Positions 50,279-59,759 of a stretch of DNA of 64,000 nucleotides are shown one piece after another (position 1 is the stretch's first letter; each line of letters opens with the position of its first letter). Where the stretch lies: contig JAHIQD010000010.1 in the NCBI GenBank assembly GCA_018902795.1, forward strand, positions 1-64,000, written 5' to 3'. The position numbers were made by a program, and so were the translations under genes. The notes under the pieces are model-generated. The model saw nothing but the letters and a program-made list of their open reading frames with translations. It did no database searches and was not told the origin of the DNA. This DNA is from Bacteroidota bacterium. GTDB lineage: Bacteria; Bacteroidota; Bacteroidia; Flavobacteriales; Weeksellaceae.

Positions 50279-51511
50279 ATGAAACAGATAATCAAAAATT
50301 ATTCCGCTATTATATTATTACTCACCGGAATAGTCGCAGGAAGCATTGTTGGAATCCTTTTCCCCGGTGCGGTGGAATACCTGAAACCTTTGGGCGACAT
50401 CTTTCTGAATTTACTGTTCGTCAGTGTGGTTCCGTTGGTGTATTTTGCGGTAGCGAATTCTATTGCTGCAGTGGAAAAAGAAGGAAAGTTCGGGAAGATT
50501 ATTGTTTCTATGATTTTCACCTTTCTTCTGTTCATCATTATTGCAGCACTGTTTACGATTGTAGCCGTTTACTTTTTTCCAACCGAAGCGTTACCTTCCA
50601 CTTCCAAAGAAATCCTCGACAACGGCTCAGAAGCTGATTCATGGGGAGACCGGATTGTCAGATTTTTTACTGTTGGGGAATTCACCGAACTTTTTTCGAG
50701 AAAGAATATGCTGGCTTTATTAATCTTCGCTTTTCTTACCGGAACTGCAGCCCGAAAATCCGGCGATGCAGGCAAACATTTCACCCTGTTTCTTGCTTCA
50801 GGATATGAAGTAATGAAAGAGCTTTTGCTCCTTGTGATGAAAGCTGCACCTATTGGTTTAGGCGCCTATTTCGCGTATCAGGTGGCAACAGTTGGTCCTC
50901 AGCTTTTCGGCTTTTATGCGAAACCGCTGGGTTTGTATTATGCAGCGGGAACTGTTTATTTTTTATTGTTTTTCAGCATCTACGCATTTATGGCAAAAGG
51001 AAAAGACGGCGTTCAGAAATTCTGGAAAAACAATATCTACCCTACCTTAACCGCCATTTCTACGTGCAGCAGTTTTGCCACGATGCCCACGAACTTAGTG
51101 GCTGCATCGAAAATAGGAGTTCCCGATTCCATTGCCAACATTGTGATCCCTATCGGAAGTACGCTGCATAAAAACGGTTCGTCGATGTCGTCCATCATTA
51201 AAATTTACGTTGCATTTCTGATTATCGGACGTGATTTCTTTGATCCGATGAATTTGCTGCTGGCGCTGGGAATAACCATTTTCGTGAGCATTGTCGCGGG
51301 AGGAATTCCAAACGGAGGTTATATCGGGGAAATGCTGATGATTTCGGTGTACCAGCTACCTGTGGAAGCCATTCCTGCGGTGATGATTATCGGGACTTTG
51401 GTAGATCCTTTAGCTACGGTTTTAAATTCTACCGGTGACACGGTGGCGGCGATGTTTGTGACAAAGATTTCCGGGGAACAGTTTGAGGAACCTAAAGATT
51501 TTGCTGTGTAA
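50279..51511 (+). CDS. Dicarboxylate/amino acid:cation symporter (GltP/DctA family)
   Basis: A 410-residue inner-membrane transporter of the DAACS family: STCSSFATMPTN is the serine-rich re-entrant loop HP1, PIGSTLHKNGSSMSSI is the conserved segment of TM7, and VDPLATVLNSTGDTVAA lies in HP2-TM8 with the substrate-binding residues. It takes up glutamate, aspartate or C4-dicarboxylates with Na+ or H+. It is divergent from the T9SS type B gene and transcribed alone. Confidence 0.93.
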   Translation: MKQIIKNYSAIILLLTGIVAGSIVGILFPGAVEYLKPLGDIFLNLLFVSVVPLVYFAVANSIAAVEKEGKFGKIIVSMIFTFLLFIIIAALFTIVAVYFFPTEALPSTSKEILDNGSEADSWGDRIVRFFTVGEFTELFSRKNMLALLIFAFLTGTAARKSGDAGKHFTLFLASGYEVMKELLLLVMKAAPIGLGAYFAYQVATVGPQLFGFYAKPLGLYYAAGTVYFLLFFSIYAFMAKGKDGVQKFWKNNIYPTLTAISTCSSFATMPTNLVAASKIGVPDSIANIVIPIGSTLHKNGSSMSSIIKIYVAFLIIGRDFFDPMNLLLALGITIFVSIVAGGIPNGGYIGEMLMISVYQLPVEAIPAVMIIGTLVDPLATVLNSTGDTVAAMFVTKISGEQFEEPKDFAV

Positions 51512-51736
51512 ACCTGAGAAGCTTGTACGGAATTTCATTATGAAGAAAAACATTCCTGAAAATTGAAAATATATTGGCGTTTCCGTGCTGCGTGTCATTT
51601 ACATCTTTACCAATTATTAAAGTAATTATTTAGCAATATCGCATTAAATACTGTATTTTACTAATTTAAATTCACTGAAACAAGTTTTTCACTCCAGTTT
51701 TTTTAAGTATTTTTATTAAAAATTAAAACTACGACG

Positions 51737-53522
51737 ATGAAAACAAAATTCTTACTTATTTTCCTCTGCCTTGTTGGCAACATGGCTTTTGCGCAGAATG
51801 CCGACATTCAGAAAAAACTCAAAGGATTCGACAAGGAAATGGCAAAAGCCCTGAAGGACTGGAACATGCCCGGTGTAGGCGTGGGAATTGTAAAAGACGG
51901 CAAACTCGTGTTTGTAAAAGGCTATGGCTACCGCGACTACGAAAAGAAACTGCCCATCACCGCCAACACTTTATTTCCTATCGCTTCCAACACCAAACTG
52001 TTTACCGCCACCGCTGTTGGACTTTTGGTGCACGAAGGAAAACTGGACTGGGACAAACCCATCAAAACTTATGTACCGGCCATTAAGTTTTACGACAACG
52101 AACTCAACAATACCATCACGATCCGCGACATGTTGGCGCACAGGACCGGCGTTACGCGACATGATTTGATTTGGTTTAAATCCACTTTCAACAGAAGCGA
52201 ACTGTTTGAAAAACTCAAATATCTCGAACCGGCTCAGCCCCTGCGTCAGGGATTTCTGTACAACAACCTGATGTACGCCGCCTCAGGACATATTATCGAA
52301 ATTATGGAAGGCAAGACCTGGGAAAACTACCTGAAAGAAAGAATCTTCAGCCCGCTGAAAATGAACAGTACGGTTTTCAGTATTGATGACATGAAAAAAC
52401 AGCAGGATTTTTTTGTTCCATTCAATGAAAAAAGAGACACCGATGTGCTTTACCAAATACCTTATCTTGAAGAAACTGAAGGTTTGGGGCCGGCAGGCTC
52501 AGTGATTTCTAACATCACCGATCTCTCGCACTGGCTTTCTGCGCTTATGAATAAAGGAATTTTTGAAGGAAAACAGGTAATTCCGGAAGCGGTGGTGAAA
52601 GCGACAATGGAACCTTCCACTGTTCTGAAAAACGGTCTACTGGATCAGGGTTTTACAGAAGTTTTGAACCCAGTTTACGGAATGGGCCGACAGTCGGTTT
52701 CCTACCGCGGACATCAGCTTGTGCTGCATGGTGGCGACTTGCCGGGTATTCATTCACAGATTTCCTATATGCCACAGGACAATGTCGGCGTGATTGTTTT
52801 CGTCATTGGCGATCACAGCTTTTCTTACAACTCCATCACTTATAATATTTACGAACACCTGTTGGGACTTTCTGTAACACCATGGAGCGAAAGAGGCATC
52901 AAAAACCGGGATGCCGGTAAAAAACTTGGAAAAGGGCCGTGCAAAAGCCATGGAAGGACAGGTAAAAAACACAAAACCGTCACACCAATTAACCGATTAT
53001 ATGGGTGATTTTGAAAACGATGCTTACGGAATCATCAATATTTCACAGAAAGACGGACAGCTGTTTTTTACAAAATATAAAATTCAGCTGCCGATGCATC
53101 ATTTTCATTACGACCGTTTTGATACCGTAAATGATGAAGAACTAGGATTTTATTCGTTAAATTATCAAAACAACCCACAGGGAGAGATTGACCGGTTTGT
53201 TGTGTCGATGGATGAAGGGGAAGTTACATTTACTAAAAAAGCGGATGCCGGTTTAAGCAAGGAAGAAACCTTAAAACAGTACATCGGAACTTATAAAATA
53301 GGCACCAGTAAAATAGAAGTCGTTTTAAAAAACAAAAACCATTTATTCATCGCCGGTTCTCCTGATCTGGAACTGATTCCTTACAAAACTCATCTCTTCA
53401 AAACTAAAGAATATGCTGATTTTACGATTGAATTTATTTTGGAAAACGGAAAAGTAACCGCCATGAAACAGAAAGACGGTACTGGACAGTACGAGATCAA
53501 AAAAGATGATTCCGGGAAATAA
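51737..53522 (+). pseudogene. Serine hydrolase (beta-lactamase class C-like) plus DUF3471, split by a frameshift
   Basis: Two overlapping frames make up one gene. Frame 1 (51737-53008) carries a signal peptide (1-20) and a beta-lactamase-like domain with SNTK (S85, K88), YNN (175-177) and LHGGDLPG; it ends in out-of-frame residues. Frame 2 (from about 52925 to 53522) encodes the DUF3471-like C-terminal domain (VKNTKPSHQLTDYMGDFEN). The shift falls at a run of six A (52919-52924): one A fewer rejoins the frames. Intact relatives hydrolyse D-amino acid peptides or esters. This may be a sequencing error, a recent mutation or a phase-variable run; the catalytic domain is complete even if the tail is lost. 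Confidence 0.75.
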
Positions 53523-53584
53523 TGTGGGTGATTTAATAATCGGCGATGTCATTTTTACTAAAAACGATTTTGGAAATAAATTTG

Positions 53585-53592
53585 TAATTTTG
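53585..53592 (+). promoter_or_regulatory. TAnnTTTG promoter of the second toxin-antitoxin pair
   Basis: TAATTTTG, 17 bp before ATG 53610, the same spacing as in the parDE unit. Confidence 0.5.
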
Positions 53593-53609
53593 ACTCAAAT
53601 AATTTAGAA

Positions 53610-53834
53610 ATGGATATTCAAACCAGAAAATTAGAGTTTATTCAGGAGTTTCTGAAAATTCAAAGTGAGGAATTAATTTCACTTCTGGAAAGAATCCTGA
53701 AAAGTAACGAGACAACTTCTGTTCCCTTCACTGCTGAAGAATTAATGACCCGTGTTAAAGAATCTGAAGAAAACTATAAAGCCGGGAAATTTAAATCTCA
53801 GGACGAATTGGAAAAATTGTCAGAAAACTGGTGA
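53610..53834 (+). CDS. Antitoxin-like protein of a RelE/ParE module
   Basis: A 74-residue acidic protein (MDIQTRKLEFIQEFLKIQSE ...) of a kind commonly found in Bacteroidota immediately before a RelE/ParE-type toxin. It is helical, with a charged C-terminal region (SEENYKAGKFKSQDELEKL) that would wrap the toxin. There is no recognisable DNA-binding fold, so it is not ParD-like. It ends 3 bp before the toxin gene. The call rests on position, size and resemblance to similar pairs. Confidence 0.75.
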   Translation: MDIQTRKLEFIQEFLKIQSEELISLLERILKSNETTSVPFTAEELMTRVKESEENYKAGKFKSQDELEKLSENW

Positions 53835-53837
53835 CTC

Positions 53838-54155
53838 ATGAAAATCATTTGGACTGATTTTGCCATAGAGAATCTAAAAGATATTTTTGATTATTACGCT
53901 CTAAAAGCAAACAAAAAAGTTGCGCATCAAATACGAAAGCAGATTCTTGACTCAACAAAACAACTCCTTCAAAATCCTGAATCCGGACCTGTTGAATTAA
54001 ATCTGGAAAAATCAAAGGCAAACTATCGGTATTTAATTAGCGGGAATTATAAAATAATTTACAAAACGCACCCAAATCAAATAGTAATCATTGACATTTT
54101 TGATGCAAGACAGGATCCTGGTAAAATGAATGACAAAACGAGAAATACAAAATAA
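53838..54155 (+). CDS. RelE/ParE-family toxin
   Basis: A 105-residue protein: WTDFAIENLKDIFDYYALKA, a long basic helix, LLQNPESGPVELNLEKSKANYRYLISGNYKIIYK and VIIDIFDARQDPGKM. The shape matches the RelE/ParE fold, with the YRYLI...YKIIYK strands and a C-terminal DARQDP. It would cleave mRNA or inhibit gyrase; the sequence alone does not tell. It is convergent with the HMG-CoA synthase-family gene and shares a bidirectional terminator with it. Confidence 0.88.
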   Translation: MKIIWTDFAIENLKDIFDYYALKANKKVAHQIRKQILDSTKQLLQNPESGPVELNLEKSKANYRYLISGNYKIIYKTHPNQIVIIDIFDARQDPGKMNDKTRNTK

Positions 54156-54158
54156 ATA

Positions 54159-54187
54159 AAAAGGCTGCTCTCACCGAACAGCCTTTT
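54159..54187. terminator. Bidirectional terminator
   Basis: A 9-bp stem AAAAGGCTG/CAGCCTTTT with an 11-nt loop between two convergent genes, with A-rich and T-rich flanks that serve both directions. Confidence 0.85.
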
Positions 54188-54200
54188 CTCTATTTAAATT

Positions 54201-55526
54201 TTACTGATAACCATAATATCTGGCTCCCACAGAAACCGGGTTTTCACTTTCTATCCGGTTTAGTCCAAACCCTTTATAATTTGGATTTACAGAGGTTTCG
54301 AGTTGTTTTCGGTGAAGCTTTTCGTAGGTTTCAAAATTGATGGAAGTTCTGTTTTTTAAGTTTTCAAAAATATTCCATTTTTCTACCACTTTTCTCCAGG
54401 AAGGTCCAACTTTGCCTGCAAATACTTTTGCCTTCGAACCGCTTCCGTAAGCTAAGAAACCGATTTTCTGATCCGTCAAATCTTCATTATTATCATAGCT
54501 TACCTGCATTGCAGAAAGCAAAGCCATAAAAATAGAAGCGGTATACATATTTCCCACTTCGGAAGACGCGCGCTGAGAAGGTTCAATTTTATGATTGATA
54601 AAACTTAGGTATTCTTCAGATTTCGCGACGGCTTTCTGTTCTTCCGGACTTTCATAAGAAAGATTATTTTCAATACTGTAAAGTTCTGTAAAAACTCTTT
54701 TTCCATGAAAGGCATACGGCAAATGGAATATCAGATAACGCCATTCTTCATAAGGTTTTTCGATACCCGTCTGTTCTTTGTAATGTTCATAGGCTTCACG
54801 GATTCTGTCCTGATAACACTGGTTAGAATAATGACCGTCGAAAACCGGTTCGTCGGTGAAAATCTCGAGTTTATCAGGCATAAATTCTTTAGCGGAATTT
54901 AAATCAGATTTAAGAGCGGCTCTTCTGGGTTTAAAGAAATCGAAAACGCTTTCTGTGGCAACTCCGTATATGTTTTCAATTTCGAGAAGTTGAGGGTTAT
55001 CTGACAAAAGAAGTGCGACCGCACCTCCGCCCTGGGTATATTCTCCAGAGCTCGCCAGTTCATATTTTGCATAATCTGACGCAATGACAACAGCTTTTTT
55101 TCCTGGATTTGCACGGCAGAAATCAAGACAGTTCTGCAACGCATCTACGGCTCCTACACACGCAAAAGTCATATCTACCACATCACAGTTTTTGAAACAT
55201 CTTTTTCCGAAATCATCTTCGAGAACCTCTTCCACCATTTGCATGGCGTAGGTTGCGGTAGGTTTTGCCGCGTCCAGAGCACTTTCAGTTCCGAGATAAA
55301 TCCGGGAAATATCTTTTGGGCTCAGTTCGTAATCTTTCATGAGTTTCAGCAAAGCTTCAGCGGCAAAAGTGCCTGCATCTTCATGAACATCCGGAAAAGC
55401 CATTTTGTGCAACCCAAGACCTTTCTCCAGTTTTGCGGGTTCAATATTTCTTTTTTCTGCTAAATCCCTGATTTCCAAATAAAGGGAAGGAACGTGGAAG
55501 CTTGCCGCCTCAATACCATAAATCAT
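54201..55526 (-). CDS. Hydroxymethylglutaryl-CoA synthase-family protein
   Basis: A 441-residue thiolase-fold protein. The family nucleophile is in MTFACVGAVDAL (C123 from ATG 55526) and GTESALDAAKP contains the catalytic glutamate; a GSGSKAKVFAG loop lies near the C-terminus. HMG-CoA synthase condenses acetyl-CoA and acetoacetyl-CoA in the mevalonate pathway, which some flavobacteria use; relatives act in polyketide beta-branching. The frame opens at TTG 55535; ATG 55526 (MIYGIEAASFHV) is the better start. No other mevalonate gene is in the window, so the pathway is inferred. Confidence 0.88.
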   Translation of the reverse strand: MIYGIEAASFHVPSLYLEIRDLAEKRNIEPAKLEKGLGLHKMAFPDVHEDAGTFAAEALLKLMKDYELSPKDISRIYLGTESALDAAKPTATYAMQMVEEVLEDDFGKRCFKNCDVVDMTFACVGAVDALQNCLDFCRANPGKKAVVIASDYAKYELASSGEYTQGGGAVALLLSDNPQLLEIENIYGVATESVFDFFKPRRAALKSDLNSAKEFMPDKLEIFTDEPVFDGHYSNQCYQDRIREAYEHYKEQTGIEKPYEEWRYLIFHLPYAFHGKRVFTELYSIENNLSYESPEEQKAVAKSEEYLSFINHKIEPSQRASSEVGNMYTASIFMALLSAMQVSYDNNEDLTDQKIGFLAYGSGSKAKVFAGKVGPSWRKVVEKWNIFENLKNRTSINFETYEKLHRKQLETSVNPNYKGFGLNRIESENPVSVGARYYGYQ

Positions 55527-55580
55527 ACTGCTCAATTTTTATACAAATTTCCGAAAATTATCCTCCATGAAAAAATAAAA

Positions 55581-55604
55581 TTGCCGGAACAACAGCTCCG
55601 GCAA
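55581..55604 (-). terminator. Terminator of the M1 aminopeptidase gene
   Basis: A perfect 8-bp stem TTGCCGGA/TCCGGCAA with an 8-nt loop and a T-rich stretch on the minus strand, 25 bp after the stop codon at 55629. Confidence 0.85.
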
Positions 55605-55628
55605 AGTTTAATATTCATTAAAATGAGT

Positions 55629-58139
55629 TTATTTATAAGCCTCAATCGCTTTATTGATTGCATCTACCTGTTGATTGATCGTTGGACTTGAAGGGTTGGC
55701 TTTTAAAACCGCCATTTTTTTAGCAAGACCATCTTTCAGGATTTGTACAATCATCATTTTCGCCTGTGGATTATCGCCGATCTGTTTTTTAACCTGAGTT
55801 AACACTTTGGTTACATTTTCAGTCGCTTTCAGATTGTCGGAACTCATAATCCAGTTGAAGCCGTCTTCTGCAGATGCACCAAGGGTAGGATTCTGGAACT
55901 TCACGAAAGGATAGAAAGCAGCTGTGGAAGCAATCGCCGGCATCTGTTTTTCGATTTTGTTTTTTACAATCACCGGTAAAAGTTCTGCAATCAGGTCATC
56001 ACTTGCGCCTTCCAGATCAATTTTATCTGCCAAAGCAGCAACCTTGGAAGGATCGATTGCTGAAATTCCGGTCAATGAACTGGCCTTCACAGAATTTGAA
56101 ACCGCATTCATCCCTTTTTCAAAAAGCGGTAAATACTTTTTGTCTTTTGTTTTTGCCAAAGCAGAAATTGCTGCGCCCTGAACCAAAGTTTTCGGATCAA
56201 CCGAAGCCATTTTTTCCACTTCAGCCAATGCCGCTTTAGCCTGATCCGGTTTAGATAAATCCAGTCCGCTAAGCGCTTTCATCCGGATTCTGAAATTTGA
56301 ATCTTTCAAAGCTGCCGCCAAAGTTTTCAGTGAAACAGGATTTACACCTTTATTCTCGGCTGCATTTTCCACCGCTTTGTAACGGCTTAAGAATTCTTTA
56401 GATCCTGAATACTGCGCAAAGTACTGTTCCGGCGTTTTCGTTTCGGTAAATTCACCCAGTAAAACTCCATCCGCATTGATATTCACAAATTCAGGATTTT
56501 TTGAAACCTGAAAAGAGAAATCGTTTTTTTCTTTCGCACTTACCCACACATTTTTTCGGGAAGGTTTTCCGTTTTCGTAGACATCAATCGCCAAAGGAAA
56601 CTGGAAGTTATCACCAATTTGATTCTGACTCACAGTAACCGTCACCTGCTTTTTTACAGGTTCATAATTTGTCGTGTAGGAAATTTTCGGATGACCTGTT
56701 CCGTAATACCACTGATTAAAGAACCAGTTCAGATCTTTCCCCGTCACTTTTTCGAGAGACAGACGAAGCTGCTGGGCTTCACCGGTTCCGTATTCATTGG
56801 TTTTCAGGTAATCGTTCAAACCTGCGAAAAAGGCATCATCTCCTAAATAATTTCTGAGCATGTGCAGAATAGAGCCTCCTTTGTTGTAAGAAACCCCGTC
56901 GAACATGTCTTCTTTGTTGTGATAATTAAACCGTACCAAATTTTTCGACACGTTGGAGGGATCGCGGAAATAACCTTCAGCCGCTTTCATCAAAGTATAA
57001 TCAGCGAAATCTTTCCCGTATTTATGTTCATTCCAAAGGTATTCGGAATAGTTGGCAAAAGATTCGTTCACAGTGAGGTTGCTCCAGCTTTCGGCGGTTA
57101 CCAGATCGCCAAACCAATGGTGGAACAGCTCGTGAGAAATAACATCTTCCCATTTGTTTTCATCAATTAAATCTCCGGGTTTCTGTTGGGCAGATTCCTG
57201 GTGAAGAACTGCCGTTGTATTTTCCATTGCACCGGAAACATAATCTCTGGCGGTAATCTGCGAATATTTAGCCCACGGAAAATCGTAATTCAGCCTTTTG
57301 GAAAAGAATTCGATCATTTCAGGTGTATTCCCGAAAATCTGTTTTGCATACGGTTCGTACTCTTTCTCCACATAATAATCCACCGGAATATTTCTCCATT
57401 TATCCTTTACCACAGCGTAGTCGCCTACTCCCATGAAAAACAAATAGGGCGCATGTTTTTTGTCCATCACCCAATGATCGGTTCGTAATCCGTTGCTTTC
57501 TTTGGTCGAAGATTTCATTAAACCGTTGGATAAAGTAACATATTTATCAGGGACGGTCATGTAAATTTCCTGGGTGGTTTTCTGATTCGGTTTATCGATG
57601 GTTGGGAACCACGCCGAACTTGCTTCAGTTTCACCCTGAGTCCAGATCTGGGTTGGTTTATCCGCATCTTTTCCCTGAGCATTAACGAAGTAAAGTCCTT
57701 TTGCATCGGTAATTGCCGCGCTTCCCTTGTCTTTTACTTCATTCGGACGCGAAGTATATTTAATATAAACCGTGTAATCCTGATTCCGGTTATACGTTTT
57801 ATCTAAATTGATTTTTAAAATATCGTTTTTATACTCATATTTCAAAGGAGTTTTCGCACCGTTTCTGTCCAGAGCAACTTCATGAATCAGCATCGCTTTA
57901 GCATCCAGAACCAAAGAATCTGACGGATAAAAATACGGACTTGCCGTTAGCCACTCTTCGCCGTTCATCTGTTCTTTCGCGTAATCGAAATTTACTTTCA
58001 GTTTGGTATGTTTCAGGTCCGTAGATTTGGTGTGCGTCTGCTGATAGATTTTGTCGCGTCCCGAAGTATCGGTTTGGGCAAACACACTGCCGGTAAACAA
58101 AATCCCCAGTAAACTGATGGAAATGATGAGTTTTTTCAT
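55629..58139 (-). CDS. M1-family zinc aminopeptidase
   Basis: An 836-residue exported protease: signal peptide (1-21), N-terminal beta domain, the exopeptidase motif GAMEN (303-307), zinc site HELFH (336-340) with the third ligand E359 exactly 18 residues later, a helical C-terminal part (about 560-830) with HEAT-like repeats. M1 enzymes remove N-terminal residues from peptides; this one should act in the periplasm or outside. Full length and motif-complete. The next gene upstream (58155-58382) is 15 bp away in the same direction, so they may be co-transcribed. Confidence 0.93.
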   Translation of the reverse strand: MKKLIISISLLGILFTGSVFAQTDTSGRDKIYQQTHTKSTDLKHTKLKVNFDYAKEQMNGEEWLTASPYFYPSDSLVLDAKAMLIHEVALDRNGAKTPLKYEYKNDILKINLDKTYNRNQDYTVYIKYTSRPNEVKDKGSAAITDAKGLYFVNAQGKDADKPTQIWTQGETEASSAWFPTIDKPNQKTTQEIYMTVPDKYVTLSNGLMKSSTKESNGLRTDHWVMDKKHAPYLFFMGVGDYAVVKDKWRNIPVDYYVEKEYEPYAKQIFGNTPEMIEFFSKRLNYDFPWAKYSQITARDYVSGAMENTTAVLHQESAQQKPGDLIDENKWEDVISHELFHHWFGDLVTAESWSNLTVNESFANYSEYLWNEHKYGKDFADYTLMKAAEGYFRDPSNVSKNLVRFNYHNKEDMFDGVSYNKGGSILHMLRNYLGDDAFFAGLNDYLKTNEYGTGEAQQLRLSLEKVTGKDLNWFFNQWYYGTGHPKISYTTNYEPVKKQVTVTVSQNQIGDNFQFPLAIDVYENGKPSRKNVWVSAKEKNDFSFQVSKNPEFVNINADGVLLGEFTETKTPEQYFAQYSGSKEFLSRYKAVENAAENKGVNPVSLKTLAAALKDSNFRIRMKALSGLDLSKPDQAKAALAEVEKMASVDPKTLVQGAAISALAKTKDKKYLPLFEKGMNAVSNSVKASSLTGISAIDPSKVAALADKIDLEGASDDLIAELLPVIVKNKIEKQMPAIASTAAFYPFVKFQNPTLGASAEDGFNWIMSSDNLKATENVTKVLTQVKKQIGDNPQAKMMIVQILKDGLAKKMAVLKANPSSPTINQQVDAINKAIEAYK

Positions 58140-58154
58140 AATTGATATTAAATG

Positions 58155-58382
58155 TTATTTTGATTTGGGTTGAATAAGAATATCGAAAATATCATTCACA
58201 ATATTTTCATACTCTCCTTTTTTAAGCTGTTCCTTACTCTTTGCAAATGCTTTTTTCAGGTCGCTTTCTGCATTTTCATCATCGATGATTTCGACAGATT
58301 TAATACCCTTGATCTGAATTAAAAGCTCCGTCAGTTTTTCAAAACTGGCGTTTTCTTCAAGATTTATTTTTAAAAATTTCAT
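58155..58382 (-). CDS. Unrecognised 75-residue protein, antitoxin-like in size
   Basis: A 75-residue cytoplasmic protein with a short beta strand-helix start (MKFLKINLEENASFEKL) and an acidic helical end (KSKEQLKKGEYENIVNDIF). Size and charge recall antitoxin-like proteins of the DUF2683 kind, but no toxin gene is adjacent. It is followed by the M1 aminopeptidase gene and preceded by the thyA terminator, so it should have its own promoter in a gap of about 40 bp. Confidence 0.65.
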   Translation of the reverse strand: MKFLKINLEENASFEKLTELLIQIKGIKSVEIIDDENAESDLKKAFAKSKEQLKKGEYENIVNDIFDILIQPKSK

Positions 58383-58423
58383 TGGTGAATAAGTCTTTTA
58401 ATTTCATGAAAAGTTACAAAAAA

Positions 58424-58444
58424 AGTGAAGCTTGGTGCTTCACT
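58424..58444 (-). terminator. Terminator of the amylase-GreA-like-thyA unit
   Basis: A perfect 8-bp stem AGTGAAGC/GCTTCACT with a 5-nt loop and T-rich sequence on the minus strand, 16 bp after the thyA stop codon. Confidence 0.85.
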
Positions 58445-58459
58445 GATTTGCTATAATAA

Positions 58460-59254
58460 TTACACCGCTACCGGTGCCTTAATTCCCGGATAAGGATCGT
58501 AATCTTCCAAAGTGAAATCTTCGAACTCAAAATCGAAAATGTTTTTAATTTCCGGATTCAGCTTCATTTTTGGCAAAGTTTTCGGTGTACGGGAAAGCTG
58601 TCTGTTGACCTGATCGAAATGATTGTTATAAATATGAACATCGCCGAAAGTGTGTACATAATCGCCCACTTCCAGGTCGCAAACCTGCGCAACCATCATC
58701 AAAAGCAACGCATAACTCGCAATATTGAACGGAACTCCGAGGAAAACGTCAGCACTTCTCTGATACAGCTGCAGCGATAATTTTCCGTCCGCAACATAAA
58801 ACTGAAACATCGCGTGACAAGGCGCTAAAGCCATATTAGGAATTTCGGAAACATTCCACGCGGAAACAATAAGCCGTCGGGAATCGGGATTTTTTTTGAT
58901 CTGATCAATAACTTCGGAAATCTGATCGATGATTTTGCCATCGGCTCCGTGCCAGCTTCTCCACTGCGCTCCGTAAACCGGACCTAAATCCCCATTTTCA
59001 TCAGCCCATTCGTCCCAGATAGAAACGCCGTTATCATTTAGATATTTAACATTGGTATCGCCTTTCAAAAACCACAGCAATTCGTAAATAATCGATTTTA
59101 AATGAACTTTCTTAGTCGTGACCAAAGGAAAACCTTCAGACAAATCGTATCGCAGCTGGTAACCAAAAACACTTCGGGTCCCGGTGCCGGTTCGGTCGGT
59201 TTTATCGGTTCCTTTATCGATGATATGCTGAAGAAGGTCTAAATAGTTTTGCAT
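58460..59254 (-). CDS. thyA: Thymidylate synthase
   Basis: Makes dTMP from dUMP and methylene-tetrahydrofolate. The 264 residues match E. coli ThyA in length. Active-site cysteine C146 lies in MALAPCHAMFQFYV; RSADVFLGVPFNIASYALL, RRLIVSAWN and the C-terminal IKAPVAV are also conserved. It follows the GreA-like gene by 57 bp and ends before a terminator. No dihydrofolate reductase gene, its usual neighbour, is present in the visible part of the operon. Confidence 0.98.
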   Translation of the reverse strand: MQNYLDLLQHIIDKGTDKTDRTGTGTRSVFGYQLRYDLSEGFPLVTTKKVHLKSIIYELLWFLKGDTNVKYLNDNGVSIWDEWADENGDLGPVYGAQWRSWHGADGKIIDQISEVIDQIKKNPDSRRLIVSAWNVSEIPNMALAPCHAMFQFYVADGKLSLQLYQRSADVFLGVPFNIASYALLLMMVAQVCDLEVGDYVHTFGDVHIYNNHFDQVNRQLSRTPKTLPKMKLNPEIKNIFDFEFEDFTLEDYDPYPGIKAPVAV

Positions 59255-59311
59255 GATTTTATAAAAAACAAGTAATTAGTTTGGGCAATATTCTACAAAT
59301 TAAAGAAAATT

Positions 59312-59752
59312 TTACCAGATATTTTTAATGGTTTGACTGATTGAATTGATGATAAAAACATCATTCTTCTTTTTCCCTGACATAGTTTTTGCAATTGGAC
59401 TTTCCATAGAAACCGTCCGGATTTTTTTGCCTTCATGACTGATTTCCCCCACCGAAGTTGCGATATAGAAAACCCCCACATTGGTTTCTACCAACGCGCC
59501 GAGTTTTACTTCGCTGCAAATTTCTGAATCAAGCTTTTTAATGGCATTTTCCTGAGCGAGACTTTCATTAAGCTGCCTTTGAAGATTGTTAATTTCCTGC
59601 TGAACCATTTCGCGCGAAGTTTCATATTTGTCTCCCATCGAACTTTTGGTTTCGTTGTTTGCGGCGCGGGTTTCCGAAATCAGATTTTCGAAGGTTTTAA
59701 TTTTTTCAGAAAGTTTTATCCGGATAATATTTAACAGTTCAGATTTGTTCAT
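59312..59752 (-). CDS. GreA/GreB-like coiled-coil protein
   Basis: A 146-residue protein. Residues 1-75 form a two-helix coiled coil with DKYETSREMVQQEINNLQRQ, and 80-146 a small C-terminal beta domain (LGALVETNVGVFYIATSVGE; TVSMESPIAKTMSGKKKND). The layout is that of transcript-cleavage factor GreA, though it is more divergent and often misnamed as an acyl-carrier-protein synthase. A role at RNA polymerase is plausible but not proven. It starts 8 bp after the amylase stop and is co-transcribed with it and with thyA. Confidence 0.75.
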   Translation of the reverse strand: MNKSELLNIIRIKLSEKIKTFENLISETRAANNETKSSMGDKYETSREMVQQEINNLQRQLNESLAQENAIKKLDSEICSEVKLGALVETNVGVFYIATSVGEISHEGKKIRTVSMESPIAKTMSGKKKNDVFIINSISQTIKNIW

Positions 59753-59759
59753 TCCGGTT

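Noticed and set aside
52917..52925. Programmed -1 frameshift at the A-run
   Set aside because: A -1 slip gives the wrong frame; the tail needs a +1 shift, which fits an indel better.
52911..53522. Separate 203-residue gene after the serine hydrolase
   Set aside because: It is the frame-shifted DUF3471 domain of the same gene; there is no promoter or independent start.
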